Assembly (NCBI RefSeq): GCF_040954835.1
Contig: NC_090723.1
Coordinates: 8,008,001 to 8,072,000, forward strand
Length of the DNA stretch: 64,000 nt
From: Lepisosteus oculatus
Taxonomy: Eukaryota; Chordata; Actinopteri; Semionotiformes; Lepisosteidae
Reading direction: 5' to 3'
The notes beneath the pieces are model-generated. The model searched no databases. It was given only the letters and a program-made list of their open reading frames with translations, and was not told the origin of the DNA. Positions 47,501-56,448 of this stretch are shown piece after piece; the first letter of the stretch is position 1; the number at the start of each line of letters is the position of its first letter. The position numbers and the translations under genes are program-made.

Positions 47501-50500
47501 CACTTTCCAGGTCTAAAAATAATCCTGATGGTTTTGTTTTTCAAAAGGCGATACTTTGGAAACTTTCATGAATATTTTATAAGCCATTTTTGCTGGTAAC
47601 GACCTGGAGAATGAGGGCATTTCTTTCCAGTCTTCAGTGTCACCCAATTGATTTCTGATTGAAATTATCCTTGTAGCTGCTTCTGCACTGAGGTTGTCCG
47701 TCAAGATGTGGCAAAGGCGCTGGGGCTCTGGGCTCACAACCGCAAGGTTCAAATTAGGTTGTTTTACGTTTGAGGTGCTTTACTCAACTTGCTCCTGTAA
47801 AATATCCCGCTGCATAAATACAGTAAGCACAAATGTTCATTGCTTTATATGGACCTGTCAGCCAACTAAATCAATACTTTTGCATTTTATGTTTCCTCTG
47901 GGTTTTCTCTCGCAGACCAAAAACATACTGGTGGGTTTATTGGCTACTGGAAGAAAACAGCCCTGGTGTGAGTGTGCGTGTTTGTGTGTCTTTGTGTCTG
48001 CCTGCGATGGACTGGTGTCCCATCCAGGATGTCCTCTACCTTGGGCCCACAACCTGCTGGAATAGTGCTGGCACCCCATGACTCTGGAAGAAGTGGTTAA
48101 GAAAAGGATGGGTGGACGTTTGCAATACAGATTAAAGGATGAGCAGCCATGACACAGTTGCAGAAGTGGAGTAAAGGGCCTGTTTACTATGGGCTGAGCA
48201 GTGTTAGATCAATAAAGGTCAGCTTACCTCACTGTTCAAGAAGCAGTAAAACACCGAGACAAAGAAGCCCTGATAATTAGAGAGGAGAGGAAAAAAAAGG
48301 CATCGTTTAGAAATACACATTACAGAAGGCAGTCGAAAACATATGGACTTTGATCTCCATGCTATCATATTTGTTCACTCTCCATGCTAGCATTGCCATT
48401 TTTTACTTTACGCCTCAAGTTTCTGAATGCTTCATTAACAGAGCACAAGGCATCGGATTCTGTGCAATTCTGTTTCTGATAGCAACACTCCATCAATATC
48501 CCTCGTTGTTTTACTTCAGGAGGTCACAAATGCATTTCTTTCCCCATCATAGAAGACCGATCAGGAAAACCGTGACAAATTGATTTGGGTTTTAAAAAAT
48601 GTATGTTCCTAAACTTCCCATAAATGGAATATTATGAAACAGACGACCATCTGTCAGTATGTTCTTGCCCACTCTATTGTAGTCCTTGATTGTGTGTTTC
48701 TAATAGCTTGTCATTTAATAAATAGGGTGAATGTTTTCAATGGGAAATCTACCACAAAATGAAACCTCAGCCTTTAAGTATCCCTGTTGTAATATGATCT
48801 ATCTGGAAGTCATGCATGAATAAAACAAGCTATTTTATTAATTTTCAAATTAAATGGTTTTCATCCTAAATTTAACATGGTCTCATAACTCTTTATTCAG
48901 TCCAACCCTGACAGAAGAGAAAGTCAGAGATCTTTAGGAATTTAATTTAATATACTTAACGTATTAGGGAAACATGTTTGTTTCATTTAATTTTCACCAG
49001 GTGCAGTTTTTTGGGGGATATGAATCTCTTAAAACTATACTGTTTCTGGATATCTAAACCTGCAACCCTTATGAATGCAGGCTTTAGATTATGTTTGTCA
49101 CTGAAATACAACAAGCATGGAAGTGTTGTGTAACGTACCTGAAATGACTCCAAAAATGAGTTGAAATATATAAACACAATCTGCGAAATCTCATCCTCTC
49201 CAGGATTGACAAAGAACAACATGTATGTGATCCCAAGAAGAGGCAGCAAGACCAGAGTTGCCTTCACAGCTTTCCTGTTGAAGAATAGAAAGAGCAGGGA
49301 ACTAATTTGTGTTATAAGCACCTACTGTAGCTGCAAAACTCTGAAGTCGGAGGTCCAGTTAAAAACGCAGCTCCTCTGACATACTGCTACACTGAAGGCC
49401 TCCTTGCATCTGTTACTGTACTGGATGTGTTAAAAGAGTCCATCACAAAGCACACCGGCACAAAGCAGAATGTTTTTTTTTTCCAATTTTCCCATTATGA
49501 TATTTAAAACATGTAAATGCTTGTGTATGCACATTTGTACTCATGTATGCTTACATAACATTTCAGAAATTTAGAAAATATATAAATTAACTCCAGACTT
49601 GGCCTATTAGGCTATTAGGCCATGCTAACCCAGACAGCAGAGCCACTTGGTTGTTTTCTTCATTACATTTCTTCTTTTGTTGGGACATCATATCAATCTT
49701 TGCTGTGCATTAGGTATTTTTATAAGGCTCTATACTTTCAGCTGTTCTTGTACCTATTCATTATTTTCAGCTATTTTTGCTGCCATTGCTGCTGTTCATG
49801 CTGTGTATTCTGAGCTAGCCTCTCCACCTGTGCTGTATGGTATCAGATGAGATTGTGTCTGCAGTATGGACTCAGGTTCTCTCCTACCTGTACTGGATGG
49901 TTTCGGATGTGGTGGAGGCCCGGAGCTTTGTCATGAGAATCCTCACAATGTTGAAGAGGAAAATAAAATTGATCTGCAGAAGAAAAAAAGCAACAAAGCA
50001 GATGATTATCCTGCATGCATGCATTTACATACTCAAAAAACGCTTTTTAAAGGAAATATAAGCTCAACAATTTTGATATTTGAAAGGTCATAAACACAAC
50101 TCAGGCTTATAGCTGACAACATTAGCCTTATCCTTTCAACAGCGCCTTGTGGAATGTTTTTAAATCTAATGTGGCTTTTATTAGAGGCAACAAATATTAA
50201 TACTAGAATCTTGCAGCATCATAATGATTTAAAAGGGATGTACATTCCACAGAGACATAAAATGCCCATTACCTTTAAAATCTCACTTCGGTGTGTGATC
50301 AATGCTATCAATTGTTATTGTATGCTCTGAGCCAATGTTGGGGAAAGTTACTTTTATAAAATAATGCATTTTAGTTACTTGTGTAAGGGATTACTTTTAA
50401 TTTAATAAAATGTTAGGGATAATTGTTTTTAAATGGTAATGCATTACTTTACATAGTAGCTATAGAGTCTACATAGATCTTTGTAACCACAATTTGTCAG

Positions 50501-53500
50501 TTTAGCAGTAACATCCCTTACACGTAACTGTAAAAGTGATGTTCTCCATTACCTCCTCTAGAATGATGGTTTAACAAATAATTAAGGATAAGCCTGTCTT
50601 TTGGCCATTGGAATGGATTACTCATCAGTGTTTGAACAATGCATTAAAAACCGTCAATGCATTAGCCTTCAGTCTGTGGAAAACATTCACATGGAAAGAC
50701 CGAACTCTTTGCTAGTAAAATTTGCTTGGTGAAACATTTTGAATGGTACGGGAGCTTATTAGCGCCATGGAGAAAAAAAACAACAACTTATCTCGTTTAT
50801 ACGAGATTGTATTGCGTTTATATACAAGAAAAGTATCTTGTTTATACGAGAAAATGATTGCATTTAAACGCAATAGTTCATTTATGTACAATGTTGTCTA
50901 CTATATTAATACTGCATATTTGATTGTACTGTATATGCAGTAATATTGTCCCATGCAAAATAGCATTGACTTTAACAACAGTAGGCAACATTGTTCACAA
51001 ATTAACTGTTGGGTTTTAACGCAATAATTTTCTCATGGAAACAAGATAGTATTGCGTTTAAGTGAAAAAAAGTATCGCATATAAAGGAGATAGTATTACG
51101 TTTATACAAGAAAATGATCTCTTCTATACGTGATTTTTTCCTTGTGGCGCTAATAAGCTTCCGTAAAATGGAATGGATGCCAAAAAAGAAAAAAACACAG
51201 AAACATAGGAAAGGTGCTTAGTCTGACCAGCAGAACAAGAATCATGGGTCCCTGATAGATATAATCCGTGTAAACTCCAGCTCTCTTTCCAAACCAGCAC
51301 CTGAAAGAATGGCAAAGACCACAAGGATATTAGAGCATTCACCAGCAGGAGCAATCAACAGCAGACAAACACTTCTCAGAAAGGAACAGAAAATCAAACT
51401 TACTTTTCATTATCATAATACAGCTTCCCAATGGCCCAGGCAACAATGATTGGAAAAGGGATGCCTGTAAGCACAAAAACCAAATCAATTCCCCTCCCTT
51501 TTTTTAATAGCATCATCTATTGTAATTACATTGGTGATGATCCTAATTAATTCTATCGTTTGCCGAAGCGAGCCTGGCTCTGAATTAATCTTTTTCGAAC
51601 CGTCAAAGAAGGAGTGTTTGCAATCTGAAAGCCTGACTCCATCCATCAAGATTTCTCGGTTCTCCACATCGCTGGCAAAAATCTGTCTGAGTGCAGAAAG
51701 GCAGCTGTATCTCGAAAGAGGTTCCTCCCAATGGCAAGTGCATTTACTAAAGCTTCATTTGCAATTTGTTTACAAAGACCTTATTGTTTAACAAACACCC
51801 CAAAGAGAATGAGCTACATCCTCAAACTATAACTTTGTGACCTAATATATCCACCACTCAATTTTTAAAGCACTCAATACAGGGTCACGAGGGAGTTGGA
51901 GCAACAGGCAGGATACCCTCTAGATGGGATACCAGTTTATCACAGGGCAGACACAGGCAAAAACATGCACAAGCTCACACTGGGCCAATTAACCTATGTC
52001 TTTGGATTGTGGGAGAACATACATCTCCATACAGTTAGCACCGCAGGAGCTGAACCCAGGGCCCAGAGCTGTGAATCAGAAATGTGAATCCCACCATGCT
52101 GCCCAAGCTAATATATACTGTATTTAATCAAATTAATTCACTATTGCTCCGCGTTGGCTATCAGTCTGTGCAGAGATATTGGAAGCAATTTTGCAGTGCA
52201 TGCTTCTTCCTCAGATTTTGCGAAACGTCCATTTTACCCGCGCTGATATCAGAAACACCGCCTTCTTCTGTAATCCGGGACATTAGAGAAGGTTGTCTGA
52301 AAATCGAGTGTGTGACTTCTTCAGAAAAAGGTGGTCTTACTCACACCATCCAATACAGATAAACATCCATTTGCGCAGTTTGTCAGTGGAATAGGTGAGG
52401 ACGATAGCCGTGTGCAGATAACAGCCCTCTCCGAACATCCAGAAGAAGTTTGTCACGTGGAAATAATTGTACGCAGCCGTGACCAGTCGACACCAAATCT
52501 GGAATAAATACAAGGAAAAGGCGATGTGTGAGAAGGTTCCTCTTTCTTTTCACACCCCTTTGCTCAAAATCTCAAACTGTAAAAAGACATCTGCTACGGT
52601 ACAGAAATAACCATGCACACACCCTCAGATAACACAAGAAGATCTATAAAGCCATGCTATTTGGAAGAAAGGCATGTTTCTCTTTGCTATAGCAACAAGG
52701 TGGTTTCAAATGAGCATATCCATAGGAAGGCAGTTACAGTTACTACACTGGGCACTTTTACAAGATGTATGTGCAGACAAAATAATTTATGCATTAATAC
52801 CACCCTGTGATATCTCATGCAGATTTCTCTCTTCTTTTTTCTTTGTTGTGTTCTGTACCGGGAGCTGTGTGTGTGGTTTTTTTTAAGCACAATTGCGTTT
52901 TGAAAAACAGATCATCCACTTCTGGTCAGAACTGTCTGTGACGATGTCTGTAGCTTTGCATTGAGTCTAATTAAATCTTTTCCCCCTGTGTGCAGCAGAG
53001 TTCTTAACCCATGGCCCGAAATACCCCTTGTCTTCGAGATACAGTATTATGCTGCTTTTTGCCATGTGCCGTAATTTACTAAAAGCCTTCTCTGGTCAGA
53101 GAAAGTCTGCAACTAACTATTCTGGCTCTGTGAATCCTGCTCACGTTTGCCCTGCTCCGTGATACAGTATGTACCCTGAACGCTGTTGTTCTGACAGGGT
53201 GACAGTTCATTAACATGTTAATGGCCTCCGCTGTTTTAATTAATCGAAAGAGCAGGACACGAAGGGTTGCCCGAACTGATGAGGTGGGTCAGGAACTCGC
53301 AAGGGATGTACAAGAGACATGTTCAAAAGCTATTTTAGCTGCAAAACCCTGCGTTCTGTGATTAATCCCAAAAGTCTGAATCCCTCAAGGACTGTTCATC
53401 TAGCTACAATAAGAAATATGTGATCACCTAAGGAGGTGTAAATCTTACGGTATGAGTGTTTTACCATAACAAGCCTTACATTTGTTTTTTACATGAAGGC

Positions 53501-55196
53501 TACCATATAAAAAATACATAATGTTTGTTTTATTACTACATTTATGTTTTCTTTTATCATTATAGAGTTCCTCAACTTCAGAAAAATACAGTTAAAATAC
53601 ATGTTTCAGTGATGGGTTTTGTTTGTCATGGGCTTGTTGTTAGACATCAAAGGTAGTCTACAGCACTGGAGTTTGTAAGACACTTAATAACTCATTATTT
53701 AAACAAAATAAAAACAGTCCATTAATATTTGCTCACATGTTACATCTGTATTTGTCAATTTATTACTCAATTCATGAGAATTGCAGTGTACTGTAGCTAT
53801 GGGAATCATATTAATGGATTTTAATTACTGAACTGTAGAAATTGGTAGTGTTTATGGCATATTATATTGCATTAGATTATCTGGATTTGCAGGTGTTTCT
53901 TAAACCAAATTACACACTATGCTTTTGAAAACAGTAACTGATATTTAAATATATTTAAATGCATGCTGCAGAGGTCTACTGCAAATTAACATTTGTGTGC
54001 AAGTCATGTAGATTATGCAGTCTCTTGTCCTCCTAAACATAAACGTGAATAATTTCCAACAGATGGAGCAATTCCCACTGCTTATTTCCAAGAATGAAAA
54101 GGACGGTTTTTAACAAATTATATTTAAGAGACCAAGAGAGGTCTTGACCATTTTCAAGAATTTGAAACTTTTCCATAATGTTCAGAAAAAATGTGACAGC
54201 TTGGTGTTAGACCACTTAACAACACATTTTTAATCTATCTCTCTATTCTGTCTGTGTTTTAAACTCTAGAGACAGATGACTGTAGGTTCATTAACTAATG
54301 TTTCTGCTTTAAAAAATACTCTCCAAATCCATTTCATCTAAAGGGCTTTGGAAGGGACTCACAATTTCCTTTACAGTAATTTTGGTTCTTTTCCTGAATG
54401 AAGAGCCTTAATACAACTGATAGGGGCTACAGCAGAGCCACAGACATTCACAAACACGTATAAATAATCTGGCTGAACAAGATATGTGCCTAAATGTTTT
54501 AAAAACAATGAATGAAAAGACAAACAGAACTATAAAACCATGCAGTGAAAGCAGATGTACCATGCTGAGCTCAGTCTTGTGCACAAAAGTACAAAGTTGG
54601 CTTTTGGAGACTAAAACAGTAAATGTTGAAAATTAGGCTGAGGGTGGAATTGATTTTAAACTCAGAACTCAAATGCAGTTTCCTCTTCTGCTTAAATATT
54701 AGAGCACCCTTGTCAACTACTGCTCCTAGGACTTGCTGTTAAAACAGCACAGGAAATGTACAGTAAATGGTGTCCTTTGTAAGATACTAAGGAGTTAAAA
54801 GCAGCAGTGAAGGATGAGTATGAATATCAGTTAACTTGAAAGGGTATTATTTCTAAGATACGTGAATATACCTGTGACTTGGTCACTCTGATAAGGGCTG
54901 ATAAGGGAAAAACAGCTATCATCAGATGCTAATTTTGATTTAATTGAGCAAAAAGGTGGAGTGAGAAATTATAAGACAGTTTCTTATCCTATGACACTAA
55001 GATTGGATAAAGAGCTCATTAATATACAGTGAATACATTGCATCGAGTTTCTCAGTCACAACAACCCATACTCACCACATTGCTCTCATGCACTGCTGGA
55101 TTCATGGTGAGTTGCACTACAAACCAGGTGGCGTTGCGCAGAATAAAAGCACTGATTAAGTTCCAATGAATGATGTTTCTCAGGCATCTGATGCTC
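44418..55196 (-). CDS. crhr1: Corticotropin-releasing hormone receptor 1, 3' part
   Basis: Class B (secretin-family) GPCR for CRH/urocortins, coupling mainly to Gs-cAMP at the plasma membrane and driving the pituitary stress axis. Coding segments, joined in minus order: 55196-55076, 52498-52345, 51464-51404, 51300-51228, 49973-49888, 49274-49139, 48269-48228, 44558-44418. They give 270 residues, the expected length for about residues 146-415 of the 415-residue receptor, with all phases consistent. Family marks seen: TM3 [11 protein letters not shown]4 [15 protein letters not shown]3 [15 protein letters not shown]6 [13 protein letters not shown]3 [10 protein letters not shown]7 [17 protein letters not shown]-terminal STAV PDZ ligand. 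CRHR1 rather than CRHR2 is indicated by [17 protein letters not shown] and [15 protein letters not shown]1 and the extracellular domain are missing and presumably lie beyond 64000. Confidence 0.97.
44559..44689. other. GC-rich intron end beside last exon
   Basis: Strongly CpG-rich sequence forming a small CpG island together with the last exon. Open frames on both strands here are composition artefacts and shadows of the exon. Confidence 0.5.
44690..44825 (+). repeat. SINE3-like central fragment
   Basis: 'GTTAGTGGACCAGTAGGGGG' and CGCTC match the SINE body at 5383-5408, and the following TAAACCCAGGTCCTAGCTCT matches 'TAAAACTGAGGTTCTGACTC' there. The fragment sits in the last CRHR1 intron, about 130 bp from the terminal exon. 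Confidence 0.65.
44971..45072 (+). repeat. Diverged direct repeat, copy 1
   Basis: Shares with 45735-45862 the ordered blocks TTACAAATAATGTGAATT, CCTTAAAACCACAAG, ACAT and ACCCATTACAAT, with indels between them. It is a local duplication inside the last intron of CRHR1, or two members of an unknown family. Confidence 0.7.
45735..45862 (+). repeat. Diverged direct repeat, copy 2
   Basis: Second copy of the unit at 44971. It is about 26 bp longer because of internal insertions between the shared blocks. Confidence 0.7.
47700..47830 (+). repeat. Possible tRNA-SINE fragment
   Basis: 'GGCTCTGGGCTCACAACC' and 'GCAAGGTTCAAATTAGG' resemble tRNA A and B boxes. The following 'TACTCAACTTGCTCCTGTAA' plus 'CTGCATAAATAC' resembles the body of a common fish tRNA-SINE. 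It is decayed and the ends are uncertain. Confidence 0.45.
47870..48115 (+). repeat. L2-type LINE/SINE 3' end
   Basis: Ordered fish L2-like text: 'CATACTGGTGGGTTTATTGG', a GTGTGAGTGTGCGTG run, 'GCGATGGACTGGTGTCCCAT' and 'CCAGGATGTCC', then 'GAAGTGGTTAAGAAAAGGAT'. It lies in the last CRHR1 intron, close to the TM7 exon, and is the second copy of the 25610 family. Confidence 0.8.
48228..48269 (-). CDS. crhr1: CRHR1 42-bp exon (TM7)
   Basis: Micro-exon of 14 codons, [14 protein letters not shown], between a TTATCAG acceptor and a GTAAGC donor, both boundaries in phase 0. It carries most of TM7. In mammals, skipping of the equivalent 14-residue exon gives the CRHR1d isoform, which signals poorly. 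The phase-symmetrical layout here would permit the same in-frame skipping. Confidence 0.95.
48270..49138. other. CRHR1 intron, nothing else seen
   Basis: AT-rich intron between the TM7 and TM6 exons, with no recognised repeat. Confidence 0.6.
49139..49274 (-). CDS. crhr1: CRHR1 exon (end of ICL3, TM6, ECL3)
   Basis: 136 bp with CAACAG acceptor and GTACGT donor. It completes the split Arg and adds 45 residues from [18 protein letters not shown] to FLESFQ. It contains the TM6 Pro-x-x-Gly kink (PLLG) and the conserved FVNPGEDE loop. It is identical to family consensus apart from the variable EISQI part. Confidence 0.96.
49275..49887. other. CRHR1 intron, nothing else seen
   Basis: Intron with a pyrimidine-rich section before the next boundary and no recognised repeat. 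Confidence 0.6.
49888..49973 (-). CDS. crhr1: CRHR1 exon (TM5 end and ICL3)
   Basis: 86 bp with CTGCAG acceptor and GTAGGA donor. It encodes [20 protein letters not shown] and TTSETIQY plus two bases of Arg. The basic third intracellular loop is the main Gs contact of class B receptors and is fully conserved here. Confidence 0.96.
49974..50330. other. CRHR1 intron, nothing seen
   Basis: AT-rich intron sequence with no recognised element. Confidence 0.55.
50331..50545. repeat. hAT-like non-autonomous fragment (putative)
   Basis: 'CCAATGTTGGGGAAAGTTAC' and TTTT followed by AATGCATT-type motifs resembles the termini of a fish repeat beginning AGTGTTGGGGAAAGTTACTT. 'GGTAATGCATTACTTTA' recurs further in. 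The right end is unclear and no target duplication was identified. Confidence 0.5.
50749..51163. mobile_element. MITE with TA target site (415 bp)
   Basis: Terminal inverted repeats of about 30 bp: left CGGGAGCTTATTAGCGCC..., right (reversed) CGGAAGCTTATTAGCGCC..., both followed by A-rich GGAGAAAAAA/AGGAAAAAA. It is flanked on both sides by TA (50747-50748 and 51164-51165), the Tc1/mariner-type target. The interior repeats short units such as TTTATACGAGA, GTATTGCGTTTA and AAGTATC. It has no coding capacity and lies between two CRHR1 exons. I do not recognise the family. Confidence 0.8.
51228..51300 (-). CDS. crhr1: CRHR1 exon (ECL2 and TM5 start)
   Basis: 73 bp after a TTTCAG acceptor. It encodes the end of Lys, then [18 protein letters not shown] and MILVLL. 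The Cys is the conserved ECL2 cysteine that bonds to TM3. The donor reads GTCAGA, weaker than the other donors of this gene (C at +3). Confidence 0.95.
51404..51464 (-). CDS. crhr1: CRHR1 exon (TM4)
   Basis: 61 bp with CTTACAG acceptor and GTAAGT donor. It encodes (C)[19 protein letters not shown](K), most of TM4 and the start of ECL2. The first codon joins T from the previous exon with GC to give Cys (GWCIPFP), where mammalian CRHR1 has Gly and CRHR2 has Cys. Confidence 0.95.
51465..52344. other. CRHR1 intron with L2-type fragment
   Basis: Intron before the TM4 exon. Apart from the repeat at 51876-52106, nothing is recognised. Confidence 0.6.
51876..52106 (-). repeat. L2-type LINE/SINE fragment, reversed
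   Basis: Reads in order 'CAGGGTCACGAGGGAGTTGG', 'AGATGGGATACCAGTTTATC', 'GGGCCAATTAACCTATGTCT', 'GAGCTGAACCCAGGGCCCAG' and 'CACCATGCTGCCC'. This is the standard reverse-oriented sequence of the abundant fish L2-type element also seen at 13880 (and, in the other orientation, at 25610 and 47870). Confidence 0.85.
52345..52498 (-). CDS. crhr1: CRHR1 exon (TM3, ICL2, TM4 start)
   Basis: 154 bp with TATTCCAG acceptor and GTGAGT donor. It encodes [20 protein letters not shown], then [20 protein letters not shown] and [11 protein letters not shown] plus one base. It contains the TM3 cysteine partner of ECL2 and the class B Glu/His motif (EGCYLH). The first residue is Ile where mammalian CRHR1 has Gly. 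Confidence 0.96.
52499..55075. other. CRHR1 intron, no exon seen
   Basis: 2.6-kb AT-rich intron. No recognised repeat. Small frames at 52613-52890 are on overlapping strands and are not supported. Confidence 0.6.
55076..55196 (-). CDS. crhr1: CRHR1 exon (ICL1, TM2, ECL1)
   Basis: 121 bp after CCAAATAG, with donor GTGAGT. It completes an Arg codon and encodes [20 protein letters not shown], then [20 protein letters not shown]. The class B RCLRN..H motif starts TM2 and the NATWF end is conserved. In humans the intron just upstream hosts the optional exon inserted into ICL1 in the longer isoform; no such exon was recognised here. Confidence 0.97.
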
Positions 55197-56347
55197 CTAT
55201 TTGGGAACAGAAGGAATCAATAAGGAAAAGAAAATAGTTTTTTTTTAATACTGATCTTTGCACTTCATGCAAGATGTAACTTTTTAAGGACCAGAAATTC
55301 TCACTGAGTCTGTTCCTCTGAGCACAGCACAAAGCATTCTAATAAAAGTTCAATCTCATTCATCATGCTTGTGCTGTATCTGCAGAAAGCGTGATCTTTC
55401 ATATCTTTCTCTTCTGAGAAAATTGAATCACAAGTTACATCAATACAGCATGCCAAAAATTCAGAAAAGTTTTGTTCTCCCTGAAACAGCTTGTCCTGTA
55501 CGTTTCTGCACTGATATTGAATTCTTGTACTGTCTATAACTACTGAGGTGATTCAGCCAATTGGCAAAAAAACAAATTCTTTATATGCCTCATCTGAGCG
55601 GAACAGAGCAATGAACTGGAAGTATTAAAAGCCTGCTTTACATCTCCTCTTTGTAAAACCCATGCTGTTTACTGTAAAATTTGGTTGTCAATATTTAATT
55701 TTCTTTACTTTTTAAAATTCTCTTTGCTTCTAAAACATTCCAAAACATCTCCTTAATATTCGTCCTTTTTAAACAAAGTTCTTAAATTGTATGTAATCCA
55801 TTTATAAGTGTTTTAATCCATTAATATTAATATTGAACTGCTGCCAATTCACAGCTCTATTGCCTCTTGCTTTAAAATGAAAAATATCATTGCTGCTCAT
55901 ATGCTTGGCTTGAGGCTGATTGCTGACTCTGGACTAGATTATTACTACAATTATTTATTTGACACGGTGTGGTTCAAGTTTACAGTTATTTGTAAAAACT
56001 TTGAAAAGCCCCCTTGGTGGCAGGACTAGACCTGTTCTTGAAAAACGCGTTTTAAATGTTTAAAATGCACTATTCTTAAAGGCAATCCCATGACCACGGA
56101 TAATAATACGTCTCTCTTTGAATGATCAGTCAAAGTGCTGGAACTCATTGAGGGTTTGGAAAAACAGTCCTGAATATTGCCATTAGATGCTGTATCATGA
56201 TGGCAGTAAGCTTGCATATCTTGCTGTTGCACAGGAATTCTATTTAGCATTCAGAAGCCTGCAGTCCTCTCTATGACTGTGCATGTTTTTGTGTGCATAT
56301 TGTATTTATAGAGCTTTGAGTGGGGAGCTTGTCAGAGTATAACGTAC
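55197..56347. other. Presumed CRHR1 intron, nothing seen
   Basis: No sequence resembling the TM1 exon (expected to end FLRLR before a donor) was found on the minus strand. Confidence 0.5.
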
Positions 56348-56349
56348 AC

Positions 56350-56448
56350 TAAAAGCTGCAAAGGAACAAGCAGTGGTTCGTTCCATGCTGAGAAAGTGAA
56401 AGAAAAACACCGCATTTCAACTGTGGAGTCTTTAACACAGTAAAAAGA
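56350..56448 (-). repeat. Penelope-like fragment, second copy
   Basis: Diverged copy of 26293-26386: 'AGCTGCAAAGGAACAAGC', 'GGTTCGTTCCATGCTGAGAA', 'GCATTTCAACTGTGGAGTC'. The hammerhead-like core is damaged here (CGTTTCGGCC has become CATTTCAACT). Confidence 0.6.

Larger units (their letters stand above)
44826..47699. other. CRHR1 last intron, no exon seen
   Basis: Intronic AT-rich sequence with G-runs at 45479-45491 and 45665-45674. It contains a pair of diverged direct repeats, 44971-45072 and 45735-45862 (see next entries). Confidence 0.6.
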
